Below are positions 1 to 4,754 of a stretch of 6,419 nucleotides of DNA, one piece after another. The notes below the pieces were generated by a model. That model saw nothing but the letters and a program-made list of their open reading frames with translations. It was not told where the DNA came from and did no database searches. This stretch comes from Candidatus Pacearchaeota archaeon CG11_big_fil_rev_8_21_14_0_20_30_13 (lineage in GTDB: Archaea > Nanobdellota > Nanobdellia > Pacearchaeales > GW2011-AR1): contig PCVV01000052.1 of assembly GCA_002762735.1 (NCBI GenBank), positions 1 to 6,419 of the forward strand, given 5' to 3'. The position numbers and the translations under genes were made by a program. Position 1 is the first letter of the stretch. Every line of letters starts with the position of its first letter.

Positions 1-1
1 A

Positions 2-238
2 ATTTGGCACAAAGGCGGAGGTTCAACAGATTTTGGAAGTGATTATTTATTTTATGTTTTTCACAGAAACAGAATGATCTACTTTCTTCGTTATTATTCT
101 ATTTGGTTTTTTAGCTCAAGGTTTTTTTATGATATTTACAAAGCTTCAAAACAAAAAAGGATTAAACTTTTGTTTAAAGCATATAAAGAAGGATTAAAAT
201 TAGTGAAACAAAAAGAAAAACTTCTTCTAAAAAAATAA
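2..238 (+). CDS. Family 2 glycosyltransferase, C-terminal fragment (5' end outside window)
   Basis: The second reading frame is open from the window edge to a TAA at 236-238 and gives 78 residues with no start, so this is the 3' end of a longer gene. It begins IWHKGGGSTDFGSD, followed by an aromatic stretch with HRNRMIYFLRYYS. The order His-x-Gly-Gly-Ser, then Tyr/Phe-rich residues, then Arg-Asn before a hydrophobic helix is typical of the end of GT2 (rhamnosyltransferase-like) enzymes, which move a sugar from a nucleotide donor onto a glycan or lipid at the inner face of the membrane. The last 30 residues are Lys-rich, as in membrane-associated GT2 tails. The catalytic DxD region is not in the window, so donor and acceptor cannot be named. 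An unrelated protein with a similar tail is possible but less likely. Confidence 0.7.
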   Translation: MWHKGGGSTDFGSDYLFYVFHRNRMIYFLRYYSIWFFSSRFFYDIYKASKQKRIKLLFKAYKEGLKLVKQKEKLLLKK

Positions 239-253
239 CCAAAATTAAGAACC

Positions 254-281
254 CCTCATTTTCTTTTTTAGAAAAAAAGAA
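254..281 (+). terminator. T-rich likely terminator after the glycosyltransferase
   Basis: Sixteen bases after the stop codon comes a pyrimidine run (CCCTC, then TTTTC and six T at 264-269). Archaeal transcription typically ends at such U-rich tracts. The same T run forms the left arm of a perfect 9-bp, almost pure A/T stem (261-269 with 273-281, loop AGA), which is too weak to be convincing as a bacterial-type hairpin. Confidence 0.4.
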
Positions 282-400
282 GCAAAAAGACGGCGAATCC
301 TCAAATACCTTGGTTTTAGACAAAAACCCACCATCCACAAATCTGCACTTACTCTTCGGAATTTTTTTGCTACGCAAAAAACCACTTGCAGTTATTCTTT

Positions 401-500
401 GCCCTACGCTTCGCTTTGGATACCTTAACAGCGATTAGGAGGTTTCGCTCGGTTGCACCTCGCTTCACCCAAATTTCTTCCGCTTCGCTCCAGAAACTTC
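401..500. repeat. GC-rich island with internal CGCTTCGCT repeats (left copy)
   Basis: Hand count gives 52 G+C in these 100 bases, against 27 in a coding sample at 5401-5500. CGCTTCGCT occurs twice (407-415 and 481-489), with related TTTCGCTC and CTCGCTTC pieces between. GAGGT at 439-443 can pair with ACCTC at 457-461. The segment from about 452 to 491 (GTTGCAC, CTCGC-TTC, CAC-AAATTT, TTCCG-TTC-CTCC in that order) aligns with gaps to 1186-1239 in the right island, in the same orientation. It looks like a diverged dispersed element, but only this window supports that. Confidence 0.5.
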
Positions 501-525
501 TCATAATCCTGACGTTAATTGCAAT

Positions 526-564
526 AAATTTGGAGTCCTACCGACGAGAAAATGGCAGTTTTCC
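526..564. repeat. Left arms of inverted repeats flanking the two-gene membrane cassette
   Basis: Two separate words lie here. AAATTTGGAGTCC (526-538) has its exact 13-base reverse complement at 1143-1155. GGCAGTTTTCC (554-564) has its exact 11-base reverse complement at 1098-1108. The order is mirrored, with the outer word paired with the outer and the inner with the inner. The spacer between the words differs: 15 bases here and 34 on the right. The arms bracket the promoter and both genes of 640-1075. Confidence 0.75.
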
Positions 565-607
565 CATATGATTATACTTTCATTTTTTGTCCAAAATTTT
601 CGATAAC

Positions 608-615
608 TTTATATA
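608..615 (+). promoter_or_regulatory. TATA box for the PLDc_N/TM2 operon
   Basis: TTTATATA is centred about 28 bases before the ATG at 640. Archaeal TATA boxes sit about 25-27 bases before the transcription start, so the mRNA would begin at or within a few bases of the ATG (leaderless). No SD sequence precedes the ATG, which agrees. Confidence 0.65.
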
Positions 616-639
616 ACAATTATCCTATTTTATAAAATA

Positions 640-858
640 ATGGCACTTGAAGCAATCATTGTATTATTTTTCTTTGCATTAATTTTTCTATTGGTTATTG
701 GCTCATTTTTCTTCTGGATTTTGATGTTAGTTGATTGTGTTAGAAGAGATTATAAGAAGAATGACGAAAAATTAATTTGGGTTTTAATAATTGTATTTGC
801 TCAAATTATTGGTGCCATTATTTACTATTTTGTTATAAAACAAAAAGACAAAAAATGA
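640..858 (+). CDS. Small two-helix membrane protein, PLDc_N-like
   Basis: A 72-residue protein with two hydrophobic segments (about residues 5-31 and 45-66), a short basic/acidic loop between them (RRDYKKNDEK) and a Lys-rich tail. The motif order LMLVDCVRRD, then a Trp in KLIWVLII, then IIGAIIYYFV matches the PLDc_N family (the membrane anchor at the N-terminus of cardiolipin synthase/phospholipase D proteins), which also occurs alone as short proteins. No HKD catalytic domain follows, so no enzyme activity is expected; the role is unknown. It is the first gene of a two-gene operon with the TM2 gene, 16 bases upstream of it. The ATG is chosen because the TATA box fits a leaderless start there. 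The family call rests on motif memory, not a search. Confidence 0.75.
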   Translation: MALEAIIVLFFFALIFLLVIGSFFFWILMLVDCVRRDYKKNDEKLIWVLIIVFAQIIGAIIYYFVIKQKDKK

Positions 859-866
859 AAGGAGGT
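858..866 (+). promoter_or_regulatory. Strong ribosome binding site for the TM2 gene
   Basis: AAAGGAGGT starts on the last base of the TGA of the upstream gene, with eight bases between its last T and the ATG at 875. This strong SD fixes the TM2 start and indicates reinitiation or internal initiation on a shared mRNA, in contrast to the first gene, which lacks an SD. Confidence 0.85.
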
Positions 867-874
867 ATAAAAAA

Positions 875-1075
875 ATGGGAAAAAATAAAACAGTAGCAAT
901 TCTCCTATCTTTCTTTTTAGGAACATTAGGTGTAGATAGGTTTTATCTTGGATATACGGGATTAGGTGTTCTAAAGTTATTAACTTTAGGAGGTCTTGGA
1001 ATTTGGGCTTTAATTGACCTAATCCGTATAATTATAGGAAATTTAAAACCTAAAGACGGAGAATATGAGGCATAA
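875..1075 (+). CDS. TM2 domain membrane protein
   Basis: A 66-residue protein that is essentially one TM2 domain: a first helix (about residues 5-19), the family signature GVDRFYLGY (19-27), then KLLTLGGLGIWALIDLIRI (34-52) as the second helix and its Gly-rich entry. The tail LKPKDGEYEA is soluble. Stand-alone TM2 proteins of this size are common in bacteria and archaea; their function is not established, and suggestions include membrane signalling and stress response. It is co-transcribed with the PLDc_N-like gene through the strong SD overlapping that gene's stop codon. A T run follows 11 bases after its stop. Confidence 0.88.
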   Translation: MGKNKTVAILLSFFLGTLGVDRFYLGYTGLGVLKLLTLGGLGIWALIDLIRIIIGNLKPKDGEYEA

Positions 1076-1086
1076 TTAATGCCTTG

Positions 1087-1092
1087 TTTTTT
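1087..1092 (+). terminator. T-run, likely terminator of the PLDc_N/TM2 operon
   Basis: Six T in a row, 11 bases after the TM2 stop codon, a usual archaeal termination signal. It lies just before the inner right repeat arm, so the arm would be at the extreme 3' end of the mRNA or outside it. Confidence 0.4.
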
Positions 1093-1097
1093 CCAAC

Positions 1098-1155
1098 GGA
1101 AAACTGCCCTTGAATTTTTGAATTAGAATTATATTTATTGACGGACTCCAAATTT
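1098..1155. repeat. Right arms of inverted repeats flanking the two-gene membrane cassette
   Basis: GGAAAACTGCC (1098-1108) and GGACTCCAAATTT (1143-1155) are exact reverse complements of words at 554-564 and 526-538. The spacer between them (1109-1142) is AT-rich and longer than on the left by 19 bases. I found no target-site duplication outside the outer arms and no transposase, so a mobile element is not supported. Confidence 0.75.
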
Positions 1156-1160
1156 ACTTC

Positions 1161-1260
1161 TTCGGGCTTTTAGCCCTCGACCACGTTGCACTCTCGCCTT
1201 TCGGCATCGTTGCACTAAATTTTAGGTTTCCGTTTCACTCCGACGAATATAACAAGGGTC
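1161..1260. repeat. GC-rich island with hairpins and CGTTGCACT repeats (right copy)
   Basis: Hand count gives 49 G+C in 100 bases. GGGCT (1164-1168) and AGCCC (1172-1176) form a GC hairpin with a TTT loop, and GCC (1196-1198) can pair with GGC (1203-1205). CGTTGCACT occurs twice 24 bases apart (1184-1192 and 1208-1216). The part after the first copy resembles the left island in the same orientation. No open frame or known RNA was recognised. It lies between the convergent ends of the TM2 operon and nrdJ. Confidence 0.5.
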
Positions 1261-1282
1261 AAACTCAATAATTTCGAATACT

Positions 1283-1301
1283 AAAAAAAATTACAGAAAA
1301 A
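1283..1301 (-). terminator. T-rich terminator of the nrdR-nrdJ operon
   Basis: Read on the minus strand, five T (1301-1297) and then eight T (1290-1283) follow the nrdJ stop codon by about 8-27 bases. Such paired U-tracts are a plausible archaeal termination site. No strong stem precedes them. Confidence 0.5.
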
Positions 1302-1309
1302 TACTTCTT

Positions 1310-3808
1310 TTAACTACACTTGCTATATCCACAATCAAAGCAAGTTGGTTCGCTACATCCAGAGATCATTCCAACATTTGAACTAAAACATTTAGAACAA
1401 TAAAGATTTTTTATATCTTTGTCTATTTCCACTACTTTCCCATTCCCATTATCAAGAGCATGTCCATTTTCAAGAGGTTTTATTTTTCCAGTTTTAATTA
1501 AATGTTTTCTTATTGCTATTGAAAATGCATGGGGTAAAGAATCAACTCTATTCTTTCCAAATCCATATGGTTTCTCAGATTTAATTGAATTTAGATGTTT
1601 CAAAATTCTAACAGGATCTCCACCAAGTTCAAGGTATTTAGAAAGTATAATTGCAATTGATGTTGCCATTCCAGAAATTTCGGTCCCAATAGGGGACAAG
1701 TTAGCAAAAATTTTGGAAATTCTTTCCTCATTATAGTTAATATGAATATGAATCGGACCTTGGCCAGTTTCAATTTGATAGTAATCAGAGAATTCTGGAA
1801 GATCTTTTTTAATTTCTTTCTTATTTTTATCCGTCAAATTTAAAATTTGAAACTGTTTACTTCCGTCTCTATATATTGTAACTCCTTTAGCCCCGTTCTC
1901 ATAAGCAAGCATATAAGTTTTTTCAACATCTTCGGGAGTTGCATTGTTTTTCATATTTACTGTTTTTGAAACAGCATTGTCAGTGTATTCTTGAAATGCA
2001 CATTGCATCAATACATGTTCTTTTGGAGTTAGATCATGTGAAGTCAAGAATAAATTTTGAATTTTAATTGGAATCTCTTTTATTCCAACTAATGTTTTGT
2101 GATTATCATTTATTTTGGTAAATAATTCTTCTTTTTTTAATCCAAAATAATTATTTTTCTTTGCAATTTCTTCAAAAAGAGGGTTAACCTCAAAAAAAGT
2201 ATCTTGCTCTTTTGGTTTCTCTCCTTTTTTTAATGCATCAATTCCAGCAGCATTATATCTTGTGTAGACAACGGCAAAAAACGGTTCAATTCCTGCTCCT
2301 TGAAGCCCAGCAGCAATACCAATAGTTCCAGTTGGAGCGATAGTAGTTCTTGCTGAATGTCTTGGGAAATTTTCTTTTCCTTTAAAAAATATGCTATCTC
2401 GATCATATACACTTCCTTTAAATGCTGGGAAAACTCCTCTTTCTTCAGCAAGTTTTTCAGAATATCCTAAACAAGTTTCATTTATTAGTTTCATAACTTC
2501 TTTTGCTTTTTGTAGTGCTTCAAAAGAATTGTAAGGAATTTGAAGTTTGACCAATGATTCAGCCCATCCCATCACTCCCAAACCAATTCTCCTTGTTTTT
2601 TTTGCAATCTCTTCTATTTTAGGAATAGGATAATTATTTACATCAATCACATTATCTAAAAATCTCGTAGAAATTTCAACCACTTTTTTTAACCTTTCAT
2701 AATCAAAATCACTTCCATCTCTTTTAATAAAATTAGACAAATTTATTGAGCCAAGATTACAAGGTTCATATGGTAAGAGTGGTTGTTCCCCACAAGGATT
2801 TGTTGACTCAATCATTCCAAGGTGGGGTGTCGCATTGCTTCCAGTAGAATTTATTCGGTCTATAAAAATTATTCCTGGATCTCCAGATTCCCAAGCTCCG
2901 TGTACCAACCTTTTCCATACTTCTTTAGCATTTAACTTTCCTGTGATCTCCTTGTTTCGAGGATTAATCAATTCATACTCTTGGTTATTTCTGACAGCAT
3001 CCATAAACCGTTCGTCAATTGTGATTGAAACATTAAAATTTTCCATAACTCCAGGAGTTTTTTTCATATCAATAAAATTTAAGATATCCGGATGGGTATA
3101 ATGTAAAATTCCCATATTGGCTCCTCTTCTTGTTCCTCCCTGTTTTACAACTTCAGTTGATTTATCAAATATCTGCATAAAAGAAAGTGGTCCAGAGGAA
3201 ATTCCTTTAGTAGATAAAACTGCGTCATTAGAAGGTCTGAGTTTCGAAAAAGAAAATCCAGTTCCACCCCCACTTTTATGAATTAATGCCATATTTTTTA
3301 CTGATTCATAAATTTCTTCTATTGAATCCTCGACTGGGAGAACATAACAAGCACTTAATTGTTGTAAATCCCTTCCAGCATTCATCAGGGTAGGAGAATT
3401 TGGAAGAAAATCAAATTTAGATAAAAGCTCATAAAATTCATCTTCTTTCTCTTTAGTTATTTCGGGATGTTTTTTGTTTATTTCTTCTAAATTTTTAATA
3501 AATTTCTTGAAATTTTTCCCTCTTTCATTATGGTCTAAAATATTTTTATGAAGTAAATAAGTTTTTATTTTTTTATCTTTAAATTGATCTTCTATAATTT
3601 CACAATTAATATCCTTAAAAATTTCTTCGTCAGAAATCTTCTTTGAATGCAAAATTTCAGAAAGAGAAATATTGTGGCAAACAGTTCTAATCCATTCTTC
3701 TATAGTAGGAGAATTTTTTAGATATTTGTCTCTAATCACTTTCAATTGATTTATATTCAAATCAAGTTTTGTTAATTTTCTCAATTCGTTATCTAATTCG
3801 TTTTCCAT
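1310..3808 (-). CDS. nrdJ: Adenosylcobalamin-dependent (class II) ribonucleoside-diphosphate reductase
   Basis: An 832-residue single-chain enzyme that reduces ribonucleotides to deoxyribonucleotides in the cytoplasm using a coenzyme B12 radical, with no separate radical subunit. The visible core follows the class II order: LPNSPTLMNAG (135-145), LSACYVLP with the first redox Cys C154, SGGGTGFSFSKLRP (179-192), GGTRRGANMGIL (224-235), NPCGEQ with N337, thiyl-radical C339 and E341, partner redox Cys C350, and RTTIAPTGTIGIAAG (487-501) for substrate phosphate. The 11-residue spacing of C339 and C350 equals that recalled for Thermotoga NrdJ (C322, C333). A TSCPD domain covers about 690-770. The tail is a Cys cluster (C804, C807, C818, C823, C826, C831) like the zinc-ribbon and shuttle cysteines of the family. 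No ATP-cone precedes the core. The ATG directly follows the nrdR stop codon. Confidence 0.96.
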   Translation of the reverse strand: MENELDNELRKLTKLDLNINQLKVIRDKYLKNSPTIEEWIRTVCHNISLSEILHSKKISDEEIFKDINCEIIEDQFKDKKIKTYLLHKNILDHNERGKNFKKFIKNLEEINKKHPEITKEKEDEFYELLSKFDFLPNSPTLMNAGRDLQQLSACYVLPVEDSIEEIYESVKNMALIHKSGGGTGFSFSKLRPSNDAVLSTKGISSGPLSFMQIFDKSTEVVKQGGTRRGANMGILHYTHPDILNFIDMKKTPGVMENFNVSITIDERFMDAVRNNQEYELINPRNKEITGKLNAKEVWKRLVHGAWESGDPGIIFIDRINSTGSNATPHLGMIESTNPCGEQPLLPYEPCNLGSINLSNFIKRDGSDFDYERLKKVVEISTRFLDNVIDVNNYPIPKIEEIAKKTRRIGLGVMGWAESLVKLQIPYNSFEALQKAKEVMKLINETCLGYSEKLAEERGVFPAFKGSVYDRDSIFFKGKENFPRHSARTTIAPTGTIGIAAGLQGAGIEPFFAVVYTRYNAAGIDALKKGEKPKEQDTFFEVNPLFEEIAKKNNYFGLKKEELFTKINDNHKTLVGIKEIPIKIQNLFLTSHDLTPKEHVLMQCAFQEYTDNAVSKTVNMKNNATPEDVEKTYMLAYENGAKGVTIYRDGSKQFQILNLTDKNKKEIKKDLPEFSDYYQIETGQGPIHIHINYNEERISKIFANLSPIGTEISGMATSIAIILSKYLELGGDPVRILKHLNSIKSEKPYGFGKNRVDSLPHAFSIAIRKHLIKTGKIKPLENGHALDNGNGKVVEIDKDIKNLYCSKCFSSNVGMISGCSEPTCFDCGYSKCS

Positions 3809-4246
3809 TTACAAGCTTTTTATTTCCTCCTTAAAATCTTCAATATCCTTAAAATCTCTATATACCGACGCGAATCTAACATATGCAACTTTATCCAGTT
3901 TTTTTATTTTTTTCATTACAATTTCACCGATAGTTTGACTTTTAATTTCTTTTTTTCCTTTTTTCATTATTTGATCTTCAATTTCAAAGATAGTTTTGTC
4001 AATTTTATCTTTTGGAACTGGTCTTTTTTCAAAAGCCTTGTCAAGACCTCTTTTTAGTTTTTGAAGATCAAATTTTTCTCTTGAATGATCTTTTTTAATC
4101 ACATAGATTTCCGTTTCTGCAATTTTTTCGTATGTTGTAAATCGTTTCCCGCATTTAAGACATTCCCGCCTTCTTCTTATTCCTTCAGGAGAATCTCTTT
4201 TATTAGTGACCTTAAATTTTGTATCATGACAAAATGGGCAGTTCAT
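3809..4246 (-). CDS. nrdR: Transcriptional repressor NrdR (Zn-ribbon + ATP-cone)
   Basis: A 145-residue protein, close to the usual family length of about 150. It starts MNCPFC and has four zinc-ribbon cysteines C3, C6, C29 and C32, with the basic patch RRRREC (24-29) that helps bind DNA. The ATP-cone follows: VIKKDHSREKFDLQKLKRGL (about 49-68), where nucleotides bind, and VAYVRFASVYRDFKDIEDF near the end, a very conserved family signature. NrdR senses ATP/dATP and represses ribonucleotide reductase genes by binding paired palindromic boxes. Its place directly ahead of nrdJ, with stop and start codons touching, shows co-transcription and probable autoregulation. The start is set by the family N-terminus and by a TATA box about 30 bases upstream. 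NrdR is mainly a bacterial family, so an archaeal copy suggests an old transfer (inference). Confidence 0.96.
   Translation of the reverse strand: MNCPFCHDTKFKVTNKRDSPEGIRRRRECLKCGKRFTTYEKIAETEIYVIKKDHSREKFDLQKLKRGLDKAFEKRPVPKDKIDKTIFEIEDQIMKKGKKEIKSQTIGEIVMKKIKKLDKVAYVRFASVYRDFKDIEDFKEEIKSL
3826..3832 (-). promoter_or_regulatory. SD-like sequence for nrdJ, unusually far from the start
   Basis: Minus-strand AAGGAGG lies inside the last codons of nrdR, with 17 bases between it and the nrdJ ATG. Usual spacing is about 5-10. No other ATG, GTG or usable TTG in the nrdJ frame lies closer to it, and the protein start looks natural, so this may be a weakly placed SD acting with translational coupling. 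Confidence 0.5.
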
Positions 4247-4259
4247 TTTTTAATTTAAG

Positions 4260-4273
4260 TACAATATCTTGTA
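4260..4273. promoter_or_regulatory. Candidate NrdR box 1, between TATA box and start of nrdR
   Basis: TACAATATCTTGTA is a palindrome with 5-bp arms TACAA/TTGTA and a 4-base centre. Its core CAATATCTTG (4262-4271) matches 9 of 10 positions of CWATATATWG, the core of the known NrdR box consensus (acaCwAtATaTwGtgt). It overlaps the downstream edge of the nrdR TATA box, where a bound repressor would block TBP or RNA polymerase. AT-rich sequence gives such matches by chance fairly often, so this is suggestive only. Confidence 0.45.
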
Positions 4274-4281
4274 TATTATAA
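4272..4281 (-). promoter_or_regulatory. TATA box for the nrdR-nrdJ operon
   Basis: Minus strand TTATAATATA, centred about 30 bases before the nrdR ATG, so the transcript would have a leader of only a few bases or none. No SD is visible upstream of the ATG. Other AT-rich words nearby (for example minus-strand TAATATAAG around 4285-4293) are possible but would give a longer leader. Confidence 0.5.
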
Positions 4282-4300
4282 CCTCTTATATTACTACAAT

Positions 4301-4310
4301 CTGTATATAG
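4301..4310. promoter_or_regulatory. Candidate NrdR box 2, upstream of the nrdR TATA box
   Basis: CTGTATATAG matches 9 of 10 positions of the NrdR core CWATATATWG; the flanks match poorly. Its centre is 39 bases from that of box 1, whereas paired NrdR boxes are usually about 31 bases apart, so the geometry is not the bacterial standard. Together with box 1 it belongs to an imperfect dyad with ATCTTG at 4266-4271 and CAAGAT at 4311-4316. Confidence 0.35.
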
Positions 4311-4331
4311 CAAGATTATTTAGAAAAAGTT

Positions 4332-4341
4332 CTTTTTAAAC
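4332..4341 (+). promoter_or_regulatory. Possible upstream TATA box (tandem promoter) before the DUF5652-like gene
   Basis: CTTTTTAAAC lies in the word TCTTTTTAAA (4331-4340), repeated exactly 60 bases later at the proximal TATA box. An ATG at 4360 lies 23-24 bases from its centre but opens only a four-codon frame (MNNF, stop at 4372-4374). It could give a leadered transcript of the downstream gene, or be a chance match in AT-rich sequence. Confidence 0.25.
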
Positions 4342-4391
4342 TTTGTTAACTATTTTTTAATGAACAACTTTTAGGATTTAAAATTCACAAT

Positions 4392-4401
4392 CTTTTTAAA
4401 A
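4392..4401 (+). promoter_or_regulatory. TATA box for the DUF5652-like gene, flanked by an inverted repeat
   Basis: CTTTTTAAAA is centred about 26 bases before the ATG at 4422, the distance expected of a leaderless archaeal transcript. It is bracketed by CACAA (4386-4390) and TTGTG (4406-4410), an inverted repeat with centres 20 bases apart, and followed by the 8-base palindrome AACCGGTT (4400-4407). These could be an operator. Confidence 0.5.
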
Positions 4402-4421
4402 CCGGTTGTGTTTAAAATTTT

Positions 4422-4724
4422 ATGTTCGAAGAAATAATTGCCAATTCGTTTTTTCAATCAATAATCTCCTGGGGATTACTTGCATGGGGATTAACGTGGG
4501 AATTGCTTGCGATGTGGAAAGCAGTTAAAAAAAATCATGTTTTCTGGTTCATCGTTCTATTTGTTGTACAATTACTAGGTTCAATTTCAATTATATTTTC
4601 AATAGCCGGAACATTTGGAATTCTTGCAATCTTATACTATTTTATTTTTTCTAGGATAAAAATAGAAAAAGACAAATTCCAATTTGAAAAGTGGAAAAAG
4701 AAACAGAAGATAAAAAACAAATAA
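4422..4724 (+). CDS. Small membrane protein, DUF5652-like
   Basis: A 100-residue protein with about three hydrophobic segments (residues 13-33, 40-60 and 62-77) and a strongly basic C-terminal tail (FEKWKKKQKIKNK) that should face the cytoplasm. The pattern Trp-rich helix with WELLAMWKAVKKNHVFWFIVL, then a Gly and a final helix ILAILYYFIF resembles DUF5652, a family of short membrane proteins seen mostly in archaea and candidate bacteria, with unknown function. The match is by pattern, and the middle segment (SISIIFSIAGTFG) seems longer than usual for the family. It is transcribed divergently from nrdR and starts a same-strand run with the next two genes; 30 bases separate it from the next one. 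The start is supported by the TATA box spacing. Confidence 0.7.
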   Translation: MFEEIIANSFFQSIISWGLLAWGLTWELLAMWKAVKKNHVFWFIVLFVVQLLGSISIIFSIAGTFGILAILYYFIFSRIKIEKDKFQFEKWKKKQKIKNK

Positions 4725-4732
4725 TTTTATTA
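4725..4732 (+). promoter_or_regulatory. Possible TATA box for the 135-residue gene
   Basis: TTTTATTA starts directly after the stop codon of the preceding gene and is centred about 26 bases before the ATG at 4755. No SD precedes that ATG, so a leaderless start from this promoter is plausible. Read-through from the upstream gene is the alternative. Confidence 0.35.
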
Positions 4733-4754
4733 ACCTTTTTGAAATATTCTTCTT

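Larger units (their letters stand above)
239..639. other. 401-base intergenic region with hairpins and a GC-rich island
   Basis: No convincing gene is present. From left to right it holds the T-rich terminator, a 6-bp hairpin (GGTTTT 312-317 with AAAACC 323-328), an 8-bp perfect hairpin (TTTTTTGC 363-370 with GCAAAAAA 374-381, loop TAC), a GC-rich island around 401-500, the repeat arms at 526-564, and the TATA box of the next operon at 608-615. A 61-codon open frame at 386-571 runs through the island and the repeat arms. It has no promoter or ribosome site and its composition follows the repeats, so I treat it as spurious. Confidence 0.6.

Noticed and set aside
174..377. Open frame of 67 codons on the minus strand
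   Set aside because: It starts at a TTG within a hairpin, has no promoter, overlaps the end of the glycosyltransferase gene, and has low-complexity Phe/Leu/Lys content.
401..500. tRNA or other known structured RNA in the GC-rich island
   Set aside because: No cloverleaf, T-loop GTTC box, kink-turn or box C/D pattern could be built; only short isolated stems are present.
386..571. Open frame of 61 codons on the plus strand
   Set aside because: It runs through the GC-rich island and both left repeat arms, lacks a TATA box or SD, and its residues just reflect the repeated CGCTTCGCT-type words.
526..1155. Insertion sequence or MITE-like transposon
   Set aside because: The inverted arms are real, but there is no transposase, no target-site duplication next to the outer arms, and the spacers of the two arms differ in length. 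Kept as repeats only.
1184..1216. CRISPR-like direct repeats (CGTTGCACT, 24-base period)
   Set aside because: There are only two copies of nine bases, with no array, leader or cas gene. This is a short internal repeat of the GC-rich island.
1419..1736. Plus-strand open frame of 105 codons inside nrdJ
   Set aside because: It is antisense to the conserved TSCPD and linker region of nrdJ, with no promoter or recognisable domain. The frames at 2230-2451 and 2835-3101 are likewise shadows of nrdJ.
1310..3808. Intein within nrdJ
   Set aside because: Reductases of this family are frequent intein hosts, but all core motifs are contiguous at normal spacing and no splicing motifs are visible.
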